DNA of 64,000 nucleotides from Nageia nagi (Eukaryota > Pinophyta). The notes below the pieces were generated by a model, which was given only the letters and a program-made list of their open reading frames with translations, was not told the DNA's origin and ran no database searches. Below, one piece after another: positions 12,101-22,598 of the stretch. The position numbers and the translations under genes are program-made. The first letter of the stretch is position 1. Each line of letters opens with the position of its first letter. The stretch is from assembly GCA_050084985.1 (NCBI GenBank), contig JBITNC010000001.1, forward strand, positions 114,700,001-114,764,000, written 5' to 3'.

Positions 12101-13008
12101 TCATCCAAGAGTGCATATCCAAACTGAAGGTAACATTTGAAATGATTGATCTAGGTCTATTGCATTACTATCTTGGGATGCAAGTATACCAACACAAAGA
12201 TTGTACTTATCTTAGTCAATCTAAGTATATATCAGACATCTTGCAAAAGTTTGGAATGGAGGAGTGTAGATATGCTGTAATACCTATTTCTTTGAGGTTA
12301 GATTCTCAGTTGGTTGATGCTACAGCTTATAGGCAATTGATCGGTAGTCTTTTGTATCTGACTATCTCTCGACCTGATATTGCCTTTGCAATGAATCTGA
12401 TGGCACGATTCATGCAAAAACCATATGTTGAACACCTCAATGCTATTAAGCAAATCTTGAGGCATGTGGCAGGGAAAAAGGATCTTGCTCTTAAGTATTC
12501 CAAAGTGCCCTCAATTGTTCTCTCTGGGTTCTCAGATTCTAATTATGGGGGAGATAGAGATGACAGAAAATCAACCTCTGCATATGTGTTCAGCATTGGT
12601 TCAGGTGTTATCTCTTGGGCTTCCAAGAAGCAACCTACTATGATTCTTTCTACCACCGAAGCTGAATATCGAGCCATGTCTATTGCTGCCTAGGAAGCTA
12701 TTTTGCTGAGGCATATTCTAAATGAAATTGGGTATCAGCAAAATGGCCCATCTCTTATTTATTCAGATAATCAATCGGCTATTTCTTTGGCTAAGAATCT
12801 TGTGTTCCATCAGAGAACCAAACATGTGGAAATCCAAGCCCATTTTATTAGGGAGAAGGTTCTAGATGACATCATACACTTGGAGTATTGTCCATCTACT
12901 GTAAACTTCGTTGATTTATTCACCAAGCCCCTTCCTGAAGCTCAGTTCAGCAAGCTTAGGGATTCTCTCAAGTTGGTGAAGTTACCCTCAAGGGGGAGTG
13001 AAGTTTGA
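9112..13008 (+). pseudogene. Copia A gag-pol polyprotein, six in-frame stops
   Basis: One continuous frame of 1,298 codons, with no frameshift, starting MVETFIPKHILDG. Gag (UBN2 type) spans roughly residues 1-300 with a zinc knuckle CNFCGIFGHKEYDY whose last cysteine is tyrosine. Protease: WIVDSGFTNHM (about 10,080). Integrase: LWHQRLGHLNH...CERC zinc region, then a core whose first Asp (DLMGPF in B) is Tyr and whose Glu (VAERKN in B) is Lys, so integrase is dead. RT: YVDDLLITG at about 12,060; RNase H with TEAEYRAMS and DNQSAISLAKN. Stops: 9211, 11191, 11236, 11416, 11518 and 12691; comparison with B shows CAG changed to TAG at 9211 and 11416, and TGG to TAG at 11518. Domain order PR-INT-RT-RH is copia. 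The product cannot be made full length. Confidence 0.95.
12990..12998 (+). other. Polypurine tract at the pol stop codon of A
   Basis: AAGGGGGAG overlaps the last codons (SRGSEV) and is followed by TG, as a plus-strand primer would be before an LTR. The true LTR-adjacent tract of this family (TTAAGGGGGAG before TGTTAG) is preserved in B at 21,578-21,588, so this is a second, internal copy. Confidence 0.55.
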
Positions 13009-13082
13009 ACTTTTGTTAGTGATGACAACTTCACCTCTAAGAGGCCTTTTTTGTTGTTGTTATATAGTGTGTTGATTATGAT

Positions 13083-13636
13083 ATACCTCTGTGGTAAGTT
13101 CGCTCTGTGTGAGGAACTTGTACATTTTATACCTCCGTGGTAAGTTTGCTTTGCGAGAGAAACTTGTTGTACATTTTATACCTCCGTGGTAAGTTTGCTC
13201 TGCATGAGAAACTTGTTGTACATTTTATACCTCCATGGTAAGTTTGCTCTGCGTGACAAACTTGTTGTACATTTTATACCTCCATGGTAAGTTTGCTCTA
13301 TGTGACAAACTTGTTGTACATTTTATACCTCCGTGGTAAGTTTGCTCTATGTGAGAAACTTGTTGTACATTTTATACCTCCGTGGTAAGTTTGCTCTGCA
13401 TGAGAAACTTATTGTACATTTTATACCTCCATGGTAAGTTTGCTCTGCGTGAGAAACTTGTTGTACAATTTATACCTCTGTGGTAAGTTTGCTCTGCATG
13501 AAAAACTTGTTGTACAATTTTTTGAGCATATAATTGATATAGTTCCATGGTAAGTTCGCTCTACGTGAGGAACTTCTTGTACATTTTATACCTTCGTGGT
13601 AAGTTTGCTCTGCATGAGAAACTTGTATAATTTTTT
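13083..13636 (+). repeat. Array of eleven 49-bp hairpin repeats in the 3' UTR of A
   Basis: About eleven units with a 49-bp period (46-bp first unit, one longer unit near 13,490-13,545). Each reads ATACCTCCGTGGTAAGTTT, GCTCTGCATGAG, AAACTTGTTGTACATTTT with small changes. AAGTTT and AAACTT form a stem, extended inside by CTC/GAG around a five-base loop, or by G/C in units ending CAAACTT. Units 1 and 10 have AAGTTC with GAACTT, a compensatory change. It lies between the pol stop and the 3' LTR, so it would be in the genomic RNA. The sister array in B is at 22,041-22,553. Confidence 0.9.
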
Positions 13637-13961
13637 ATGCTCTATTAATAATCAACACATGTCTATATACAACAGGTGACTATGAGTGATGGCTTGGCAT
13701 CTCCGTGATGACTTATAGTGCACCATTGACTAGTTATTTATAATATGGCATTATTTGATTCTCCTGTTTAATAAAGTGAATATATGATGCATCTAACTGA
13801 TTTTGTTCGAGTTGCTTGTAACATGCAGGATCTTCTTTAGAAATGCAAGTTACTCACCTTGTGTAAGCAAATAAATAAGCAAGAAGAATGAATACATTTC
13901 TACAATGTTGTACATTTAGATCTAATTCCTTCATTGGTAAATTGTAGAAATATGAATGACC
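13637..13961 (+). other. Element A 3' UTR and LTR stub, junction to element E
   Basis: 13,640-13,870 matches the B sequence just after its array (AATCAACACATG..., GCATTATTTGATTC, ATGCAGGATCTTC). It then departs, and only the last 13 bases of an A-type LTR (TCTAATTCCTTCA, 13,921-13,933) follow. CATTTCTACAAT and ATTGTAGAAATATG around 13,910-13,955 form a short inverted repeat at the deletion junction. E starts at 13,962. Confidence 0.6.
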
Positions 13962-14372
13962 TATTAGGATCCCACATATTAACATTTACTTAAGCTTATT
14001 TATGTTTTAGTTAATTTTTTGCTTTCATCAACTTGTAATATGAACTATTGTATTTTGTAAGATGAAGTGCCATTTTGAATGTAAACCACCAATTAGGGTA
14101 GGAGAACTATAAATACTTGTAAGAGGGATAAAGAGAGCATCTTGGAAAATCATTTATCATTTTGAGTTGTAAGGAGATACCCCCCTTTAAGTGGCTTGTG
14201 ATTCATATTGCTATTAGTAAGTTTATTTTATTTTGTTTTCTATTGTTAATTTGAGTATCTCATTCCATTTGCTTTACATGATACATTACGAGTTTATGGT
14301 TATTTTATATTTCAATATTTCTTATGGTATTTAGGAAAAAAACCCCTTTTTAGTTCTACTAGGTTCCTAACA
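13962..14372 (+). repeat. 5' LTR of gypsy element E
   Basis: 411 bp, from TATTAGGATCCCAC (first G of the expected TG changed to A) to GTTCCTAACA. It aligns with the 409-bp J LTRs, which are in the other orientation. It contains an ACTATAAATACTTG promoter-like box near 14,110. Confidence 0.85.
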
Positions 14373-14374
14373 AG

Positions 14375-14386
14375 TGGTATCAAAGG
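14375..14386 (+). other. Primer binding site of element E
   Basis: TGGTATCAAAGG two bases after the LTR, a variant of the tRNA-Met primer site; the J copy reads TGGTATTAGAGC. The leader that follows (to 14,859) is homologous to the J leader, with no coding content. Confidence 0.7.
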
Positions 14387-14859
14387 TTCAATTTTGGCTA
14401 CCCATGGCCATTTCTATGTGGTCGCACCAAGTTAGAAAGCTATAAATTATCCTTTTTGTAGATGAAACTTTGCCCAATTTTTTACAAATTGGAAGGTTGC
14501 ATTGAAGTAGAACCCTAAAAATTGCTATTTTTTTAGTCAAAACTCTATCTATTTTTTTAGAATCTCATGAAATCCTCAAACTATCACCCAAAATAATAGC
14601 ACCAAAATAAGAAAAAACATCTAGAGTGAATATCTCCCAAACCATGAGAAATTAGCAAATTCCCATAATGCCTATTCATTACGCTTGGTAATGATTTTAA
14701 AAAATAGTATAAAATTATGAAAATCATCAAATTAAGACCTAATCCATTCCTAATATTTTTTGAGCTGACCATTTTGATATATAACACCCATACACTTTTT
14801 CAATTTCCAAAAATAGCAGTTACTAAAAGTAGTAAGCCATGACCTAGCTTGTATTTCAA

Positions 14860-16314
14860 ATGGAGGGAAGAAGATCTCAAGATCCCACTCTAGAAAAATT
14901 AGATGATGAGGTTAAATAGCTATGAGCTCACCTTGGTAGAGTTGACCTTTAATATGCTTTTCAAGAAATAAATGGCAAATTCATTGAGTTTATAGAGAAT
15001 TTTGTTAGATTGGGCACTAAATATGATTCGATAAATTCAAGTCTATTGCAAGTACAAAAGGTAGTTTAGATAGCTATGCAACAACCAACTTCATCCCAAA
15101 CTACATCAGACACAAGTTTTCAATAGTCTTCAAGGCATAATACTCAAATGTAAATATAATTGGTAGATATGGGAGGTCCCCAAGCCTTCATCCTTTCATG
15201 GATAACTAAGCTAGATTTCCCTGGATTTAATGGAGAGGATCTAATGAGTTGGATTTATAGAGCAAAATAATAATTTACACTAAATCAAATTCCTAAGGTT
15301 TAAAAGTTCAATGTCACTTCTTTTCATTTGGAGCACGATCCCACTCAATGGTACCAATGGTTTGAAAAAATGAATGGGACTCCTTATTGGGGTGATTTTA
15401 CAAAAAAATTATTGTTAAGGTTTGGCCCAAGTGATTTTGAGGATTTCACAAGAGCCCTTACAAAACTTCATAAAACATCAACAGTAAAGGAACATCAAAC
15501 ATAATTTTAAAATCTTGCAAATTGCACAAAGGGATTAGATGAATCCTTTTTCAAGAGTCACTTCATTAGTGTACTGAAGGAAGACAATAGGGTAGAAGTC
15601 AAAATATTTAATCCTACCACTATGATATAGGCTATTGGGTTGAGCAAATTGGTAGAAGAAAAATTTAATGCCCAACATAGATAAGGGAATCAACCATTCA
15701 ACAAACCTCAAGGTGCTTAGGCTACTCCAAAACCTACCCATTCATTTCAAATTAAGTGATTCATTCAAGAGGAAATGAATGAGCACAAAGCTAAGGGTAT
15801 TTGTTATAATTATGATGAAAAGTATGCACTTGGACATCAGTGTACTACACAAAGGTTGTGTTTGCTTAGTGCTAATATTTTTGATGATTCAAAGGATGAT
15901 ATTGTATCGAGGAAGAAGATAATGAGCCTAAAATAATTGAAGAAGAAGTTCTTGTAATTTCTTGTAGTGCACATGCAAGAATTACGATAGCCCAAAAAAT
16001 GAAGGTTCATAGATATTTCAAAAAGTAGTCCCTTGTTATTTTACTTGACTCAGGAAGTACATATAATTTCATTAATCGTAGTGTAGTTAAATAGGCTAAT
16101 TATTTCATATATCCTCAATAATTTTGAAGTAATGATTGGAAATGGAGATAGAATTTCTTGCAAGAGGAAATATTGCAATGTTAAGCTCAATATTGATGAT
16201 CATCACATGCAAAGTGACATGTATGTACTCACATTGGGAGGGTGTAATGTGATCTTAGGATTTTAATAATTACAAATATTGGAACCTATACTATGGGCCT
16301 ATAGGATTGGTGTG
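14860..16314 (+). pseudogene. Gypsy E gag and protease, many stops
   Basis: Starts MEGRRSQDPTLEKLDDE. The Retrotrans_gag core is readable: KLDFPGFNGEDLMSW, then SFHLEHDPTQWYQWFEKM and LLLRFGPSDFEDF. A zinc knuckle-like CYNYDEKYALGHQC follows (second cysteine lost to Tyr), then an aspartic protease with LLDSGSTYNFIN and GGCNVILGF. More than ten stops interrupt it, many at positions where the family has Gln or Trp. It ends where the sequence switches to block D1. It was once a full gypsy gag-pol; nothing downstream of protease remains. Confidence 0.85.
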
Positions 16315-17835
16315 ATGAGTGTACCATTTGGAGATGTTGATATGGCCTAGTTGCCTTTTCCTTCTCAAAGTTTTGCCTTTTCATCTTCCCTAACATGTAA
16401 TTTTCACAAAGGCCAATGGAGGTTGTTATTAGAGAAAAACCTTTCACAGCATCTTGATCCTTCATGAGTTGAATACTTTTGTGGTTTAAGTGGCCTAAAT
16501 GTTGATGCCAAGGGTTGCCTTTAGAAAAAATATTTGAAGTTGTGAATAACTTAGTGGGCACTTGATCAACTATATAAATATCATGCTTAATTGATCCTTT
16601 TACCAAGGTGAAAAATCCTTTCCTTATACTCTAATATTTTGAATTGAACTTAAAGGTAAATCCATTTCTTGCAATTTGAATAACTGATAAAAGATTCATC
16701 CCTAACTTAGGCAAAAAAAGCATATCTTCAATCACCTTCCCATGCATAACTATGCTTCCAATCCCTTGATCTTCTAGCATAGAGTTATCATATATCACTA
16801 CCATATCCTTCCTATGTTTTTGAAAGTTTTCAAACTTATTCCTTTCAAATATCATATGATTACTACAACCTAAATCCATAATCCAAACATTTGAAAAGGT
16901 ATGAGACTTGGAATAAAGACCACAAACATAAGCTCTTTCTTGTTCTTCTTTCCTTTGAAGTTGTTCATATTATCTTTGCCCTTACGATTTTCCTACCTCT
17001 TTTTCTTGAAGTAATGGTTCTCTTTGTGACCATAGATGCCACAAAAGTTACAATTTACATCAAAATTTTTGTTACACATATGAGGTCTTCTTGAATTTCC
17101 TTTATGGTCATGATGATTGTTGTCATCCTTTTTTGTATTTCTCTTAAGATGAGCATGAGGATTTTTCTTATGATTTTTAAACTTATTCCTAAAGTGAGTC
17201 AACTTAGTTGCACCTAAAGCAACATTTTGCTCCTTTGGAAAATAAATCAACACGTTGTTGTTGATGATCTCTTCATGCTTCAAAAGGAGTCTAGAAAGAT
17301 TCTCTAGAGAGAAGAATTCCTCTTCATCATCAAGCTTAGTCTCAATAATAGTCACTAAGTGAATAAACTTGGTTGAGAGGCTTTGTAAGATGATGAACAC
17401 CATGAATTCATAATTGATCCAATTACACCCATAACTCACAAGCTGAGTCCTTAAATCAATAATATTATTCAAGTAGATTGCCATACCTTCATCCTCTTCT
17501 TGGTGATATTGCAAGAGATTTTGAAGGATGGTGAACCTACTAGACAACTTAGACCCAAGGTAAATCTTATTAAGCCTATGCCAAGCTTATTTGGTATATT
17601 TTGAGGTTAAAATCATGAGGTGAACTTTATCTAAAATTGGTCTAAAGATCATACAAGTTTCCAACTCATTCTTGTTGTTATATACCTCTAGTGCTTTAGC
17701 GTTTATTAGGGTGACTTGATTCTCATTCACTATTTTCCATAGTTTGCATGCTTGAAGCTTCACTTTCATGCTTGGTTCCCAAATACCATATTTGGAACCA
17801 TCTAGGATGTGCTTAAGTGCAAAGGAATCTCTCAT
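16315..17835 (-). pseudogene. Copia H gag, protease and partial integrase, copy in D1
   Basis: From MRDSFALKHILDGSKYG at 17,835 it reads gag, a zinc knuckle CNFCGIYGHKENHY (CCHY, as in A), a protease motif changed from DSG to DLG (MDLGCSNHM), and the GNPWHQHLGHLNH integrase zinc region, ending at the D1 boundary. Several in-frame stops and frame changes. The D2 copy continues into the integrase core and RT. It is related to, but distinct from, A/B and F. Confidence 0.88.
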
Positions 17836-18117
17836 TTCTACAAAAGAAAGGTTAATTGATTAAAACACAAGTAGTATCAACATATCATTTTCCAACCATA
17901 ATTACAATTGTAAGAAGGAAAGTTATTCAACCATGTAACTAACAAATATTTAACTAACCATCATAACAACTACCTTACAATTTGATAGATTTTCCTCACT
18001 TTTTTTCGATTCCCCTAGTTATGGTGAGCAAATGTGGAGATAACATAGAGATATAGAAAGCTTGGAGATAATTGTTCTCTCACAAGGTAAAGGTGGATCT
18101 TGGCCCCATGTTGCGAG
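17836..18117 (-). other. Leader of copia H, D1 copy
   Basis: Non-coding leader upstream of H gag. It has a single copy of TATTTAACTAACCATC, where D2 has three 19-bp copies. No LTR or primer site is recognised before the L1 fragment starts. Confidence 0.5.
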
Positions 18118-19748
18118 CTATAAATTTGAAAGATAAAAAATTAAACTTAAGATCCCATGCAATGTCATAGACCAAAACATGCCAAGAGGAAGATTGAGTT
18201 TGATTGGAAAAATGTAGGGTACAAGACCAAACATTGATGATATTCTAAGATGGAAAAAATTTAAATGAAAGCTACAAGGGAGTTTGGATAGTATCGTATC
18301 ACCCAAAACCTATATGTTATTTGTATATAGTAATGAAGAGGATCAAAATGAAATTTTGAGCTCAGCTTAGTTCTTTAGTAATAGAGGACTATTTTTTGAA
18401 TGATGGAGACATGATTTCAATCCTCTATGGGAATAGATAACAAGAGCACCTATATGGGTGACTCTCCCAAATCTATCTTTTGATCTTTAGCATCAAACAA
18501 TCATCAAAGGAATTGGGAATTCTTTTGGGATACTTGTTATATCAAATGATATTACCAAAGCTTGAGCAAGAATGGTTTCAATGTATTTTTGTATCATGGT
18601 AGAATTTAGAGTGATACATCAAAGTTTAATTACTTTGGAATCATAAATCAAAGATGTTGAGCAAGAAATATAGTACAAAACTAATAATTATTTTTGTTCC
18701 CTTTGCAATTAGGTCAGTCCCATTATGAAATCATGCTTGAAGAGAGTGTTGCATGGAAAGAAGAAGTGGAGACAAAAAAATCCACAAAAGGAAGCCCATC
18801 CAAAGGAAGTGGCAAAAGGGAAAGGTCCCAAGGAAGAAGAAATCAATTAGGATAATCAAGGAAATGAGGGGAGTGAGGAGGATGAAGATGAAAATGAGTG
18901 GATACTACACCAAATAACAATATAATACTAATCAAGGAGGGATAAACCTTGCAAAACCCAAATGAAAATTGGCATAATATGTAAGGTAGAAGAAAGAGTC
19001 AAAAAACTTGATTTAGTGTTCCTATAGGAAACAAAAGTCAAAGAGGCTAAGAATAAAATGGTCAAGCATAGAATTTGGGCTCAAGTAGAGATGGCATATG
19101 TCCCAAACTAGAAGAATGTGAGGGAAATTCTATCTTTATGGAATCTAGGTCTCTTTTATGGATCCATTATGCAAGTAAATACCAATTTCATTCAGATAAT
19201 ACTCACCTATAAAGTGTCCAAAAAGAAACTAAATACCATAAATATTTATGCACCAAATAGACTATTACAAAGGATAAAACTCTAGAAAGTTCTTAAAGGA
19301 ATCCTTAAAGATAAGGAAGACAAGATATAGATCCTTGTTAGATATTTCAACTCCCCATTATGCTCAAAGTAAAAGTTGTGGGGAGCTTTAGATGGGCCAT
19401 AACTGTCAAGGATGAAGGACCTTAAGAACTTCCTAACTAGCATGAACTTGTCAAACCTTAGAATCTATGGCACCAAGTACATCTAAAAAAATAGGAAAAT
19501 AGAGAGTACATTGGATAGAATATTGATCTCCCAAGAATGGATTCATGATTTTCCTAAATATTAAGTACGAGCTTTTTCATAAGTTAAATCATATCATAAT
19601 GCAATATTACTTGACATAAAGAATTGCTCAACTAAATATAGTCCTTTCATATTTGAAAATATGTGGTTGATTCACTTGAAGTTAGAGGAAATACTATGAA
19701 CCTAGTAAAATTAAACATTGTTAGAGGAAATGTTAGGAACATACTATT
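18118..19748 (+). mobile_element. L1-type LINE fragment, D1 copy
   Basis: Plus-strand remains of a plant L1 element. The first part (18,200-18,930) reads like the DUF4283 domain of ORF1: RPNIDDILRWKKF, GSLDSIVSPKTYMLFVY, APIWVTLPNLSFDL, IIKGIGNSFG. The second (from about 18,990) is an endonuclease/exonuclease/phosphatase domain: LDLVFL, NTINIYAPNRLLQRIKL, ILVRYFNSPL (family GDFNSPL), STLDRILISQEW, FIFENMWLIH. Many stops; no reverse transcriptase, 3' end or poly-A tail. It is cut at about 19,748 against the J leader. Both duplicated blocks carry it. Confidence 0.85.
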
Positions 19749-20079
19749 TAAAAAAAAAAAATTACCAAGGGTAACGAATGGGTCACTCGTAGAATTTGCT
19801 AATTTTTCATGATCTGGTAGATATTCGCTCTAGACATTTTTGCTTATTTTGGATACACTATTTTAAGTGATATTTTGAGGGTTTTGTGAGATTTAAAAAA
19901 ATATACAAAGCTTTGGCTAAAAAATAGCAATTTCTAGGGTTCCACTTTGATTCGATCTTCCAATTTGCAAAAAATTGGGTAGAGTTTCAGTTGCAAAAAT
20001 GATAATTTCTAGCTTTCTTACTCAATGCAACCATACAAAAATGCCCATAGGTAGCTAAAATTGAAGCTCTAATACCACT
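19749..20079 (-). mobile_element. Gypsy J primer site and leader, D1 copy
   Basis: Read on the minus strand, TGGTATTAGAGC (20,066-20,077) follows the LTR directly, and the leader continues to 19,749, matching the E leader (14,387-14,710). It ends at the L1 fragment. A primer site on this side of an LTR that also has a polypurine tract on the other side means two elements shared one LTR. Confidence 0.75.
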
Positions 20080-20488
20080 TGATAGGAACTTAGCAAAACT
20101 AAAAGTGGGTTTTACATAAATATTGTAAGAAATACTAAAATATAAAATAATCACGAACTCACAATGTATCAAGTAAAGCAAATGGAATGAGATACTCAAA
20201 TTAATAACTAATAATAGAATAAAATAAATTTATTGATAGCAATACAAATCATAGGCCACTTCAAGGGGATTCATCCTTACAACTCAAAATGATAAATGAT
20301 TTTCGAAGATGCTCTCTTTACCCCTTTTACAAGTATTTATGGCCCTCCCACCTTAATTGGCAATTTACATTCAAAATGGTCTTTCACCTTACAAAATATG
20401 ATGGTTCACATTACAAGATGATGCAAATAATTAAATTAACTAAAACATAAATAAGCCTAAGTAAATATTAGGATGTGGGATCCTAACA
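20080..20488 (-). repeat. LTR of gypsy J, D1 copy
   Basis: 409 bp, minus-strand TGTTAGGATCCCAC to CTATCA. On its upstream side (20,489 upward) is a polypurine tract AAGAGAGGTGGCA; on its downstream side a primer site. The D2 copy is 54,485-54,893. Confidence 0.88.
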
Positions 20489-21104
20489 TGCCACCTCTCT
20501 TGAAAAATAACTTTTTTCTCAAAGCTATAAATTTGAAAACTCCTACTAAAGCTCATGTGCTTTTCCCCACATTGAATCTTTAGGTGCTAGCCCCCACCAC
20601 TAAATCAAAACCTGGGTTATAGTGAAATGATACAAGTTGAGTATGTGTTTGTCCAAAACTACTTTAGATTCAATATTGATGATCCATCATTAGTGAATTT
20701 TGGTAACTTTGATTGAATTTGAACTTGTGATACCAATACTTTTTTCAAACATGAAACATGAAATACAAGATGAACCTTGGAGAAATTGGTAACTCTAACT
20801 TATAAGCATTTGGTCCAATGCATTGGAGAACTTTGCAAGGATCATAATATTTTGGAGCTAATTTATAAGGATCCTCAATCTTAAAGGGTTTTTATCTATA
20901 TGGCTGAAGGCATAAGAAGACCATATCACCTACTTGAAATTCTTATTTCACTTGATTTTGATTAGCCATTTCTTCATGTAATGTTAAGCATTCCATAAAT
21001 CCTCCTGAAGAAGATGAAGGATAACTATTTGAGTATATAAATTAGTATTAACTTCTTGGACCTTTGTACTACCTAGGACATATGTTGCCACTATGGGTGG
21101 CGCC
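20489..21104 (-). pseudogene. Gypsy J integrase C-terminal part and 3' end, D1 copy
   Basis: Continues the integrase from 32,889 after the interruption by element B. Readable pieces: EFQVGDMVFLCLQPYR, KLAPKYYDPCKVLQCIG and AYKLELP, the usual gypsy integrase C-terminal region, then stops and a 3' untranslated region ending in the polypurine tract. The last five bases (GCGCC, 21,100-21,104) are the target duplication of element B. Confidence 0.82.
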
Positions 21105-21577
21105 TGAGAGAATTAGCACTACTCTAATCCTCAAGGTCCAAGACTAGGAAGCTCAATCACACAACATTCACACAAGATAACACAAGTGTAATGTGGTTCC
21201 TCCCTCCTTGGGAGTACATCCACAACTATTATCTCAATTTTCAAGTATGCCCCTCTTACAACAATTCTCTTGCTCTCTCCTACACAAACTAGTAGAGTAA
21301 TGTTACTCCCAAAACTTAGATGTGTTTACAAGAGGAGAGGCCCTCTATTTATAGCTTGAGAGCACCTCCCTAACCTCCCTTTAACCCAAGGGTAAGGTTA
21401 GGGTTATAATAAATGTGTGACCTAACTTTAACCTAGCAACTAACCCCATGGTTAGGTCAAAGTCCACACATAATAAGAATTCAATTAATCCCTTAAGGTA
21501 TCTACATATCCTTTAAGTGATTAATTGAACTTACAAGGAGTTTAGATATTCACAATATTTCATTACAAATTCTAACA
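21105..21577 (-). repeat. 3' LTR of element B
   Basis: 473 bp, minus-strand TGTTAGAATTTG to TTCTCTCA. Preceded on the minus strand by the polypurine tract TTAAGGGGGAG (21,578-21,588). TATA-like CTATAAATAG lies near 21,345. Confidence 0.95.
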
Positions 21578-22040
21578 CTCCCCCTTAATGCAATATTGGG
21601 ATAGAGCATAGAAGAGAGAAGAGAGAGAGTAAGAGAGAGTTCTCCTCCATAGAGATACAAGTGAAGATGAGAACATTTACATATTTGAGAATCTTTTTTG
21701 AGAACTAGTATGAGACTCACTACATTACCATTTGACAAAATGGTTTACAATATAATCATTAACCACAACTGGTTTCACTGTACATAGTAGTTGATCAACT
21801 TTAAGCTGACATGTGAGTCTCCATGAGCTTGCTTTCACAAGGTGAGTAACCTGCATTTCTAAAGAAGATCCTGCATGCTATAAGCAACTCATGAATAAAA
21901 TCAGTAAAATGCATCATATATTAAAATAAAAGAATCAAATAATGCCATATTATAAGTCATCATGGAGATGCCAAGCCATCACTCATAGTCACCTATTATA
22001 TATAGACATGTGTTGATTATTAATACAGCATAAAAATTAT
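21578..22040 (-). other. Element B polypurine tract and distal 3' UTR
   Basis: TTAAGGGGGAG at 21,578-21,588 abuts the LTR and is the plus-strand primer. The rest is 3' untranslated sequence shared with A (13,640-13,870) and, more distantly, with F (35,450-35,880). Short frames inside it are not genes. Confidence 0.8.
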
Positions 22041-22553
22041 ACAATGAGTTTCTCACGCAGAGCAAACTCACCATGGAGGTATAAAATGTACAACAAGTTT
22101 GTCACGTAGAGAAAACTTACCACAGAGTTATATTAATTATATGCTCAAAAATTGTACAATGAGTTTCTCACACAGAGCAAACTCACCACGGAGGTATAGA
22201 GCATAAAATTGTACAATGAGTTTCTCATGCAGAGCAAACTCACCATGGAGGTATAGAATGTACAACAAGTTCATCATGTGGAGCGAACTTACCATCAAGG
22301 TATATTAATTATATGCTCAAGAATTGTACAATGAGTTTCTCACATAGAGCAAACTCACCACAGAGGTATAAAATGTACAACAAGTTTATCACGCAGAGCA
22401 AACTTACCATGGAGGTATAAATATGTACAACAAGTTTGTCACGTAGAGCAAACTTACCATGGAGGTATAAAATAATCAACACTCTATAACAATAATTGTA
22501 CAACAAGTTTGTCACATAGAGCAAACTTACCACGGAGGTCTAGAATGTACAAT
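22041..22553 (-). repeat. Hairpin-repeat array in the 3' UTR of element B
   Basis: About nine units related to the A array, some separated by TTAATTATATGCTC-like spacers. On the minus strand stems read GAGTTT...AAACTC, AAGTTT...AAACTT and AAGTTC...GAACTT in different units, so the pairing is kept while the bases change. It lies between the pol end (22,599) and the 3' LTR. Confidence 0.88.
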
Positions 22554-22598
22554 CAAAAAAGGCCTCTTAGAGGTGAAGTTGTCATCACTAACAAAAGT

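Larger units (their letters stand above)
5440..13935 (+). mobile_element. Ty1/copia retrotransposon A, nearly full length, 3' LTR lost
   Basis: Order: 5' LTR, tRNA-Met primer site, 3.2-kb leader with captured host fragments, gag-pol, polypurine tract, hairpin-repeat array, 3' untranslated region and a 3' LTR stub of about 15 bases (TCTAATTCCTTCA at 13,921-13,933). Element B is a sister copy on the other strand and supplies the comparison used here. The 3' LTR appears to have been removed by a deletion, so target-site duplication and LTR divergence cannot be scored. Confidence 0.9.
13962..16314 (+). mobile_element. Ty3/gypsy element E, 5' part only
   Basis: LTR, primer site, leader, gag and protease of a gypsy element in plus orientation, broken at 16,314 where duplicated block D1 begins in the opposite sense. 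RT, integrase and 3' LTR are absent. Its LTR is the same family as the J LTRs at 20,080 and 54,485. Confidence 0.85.

Noticed and set aside
13083-13636. CRISPR-like appearance of the regularly spaced 49-bp repeats
   Set aside because: Units are directly adjacent with no unique spacers, the DNA is plant nuclear, and the array belongs to a copia 3' UTR.
13910-13955. Short inverted repeat as a terminator or MITE
   Set aside because: Arms are only about 12 bases and coincide with the deletion junction between A and E; no TIR or target duplication.
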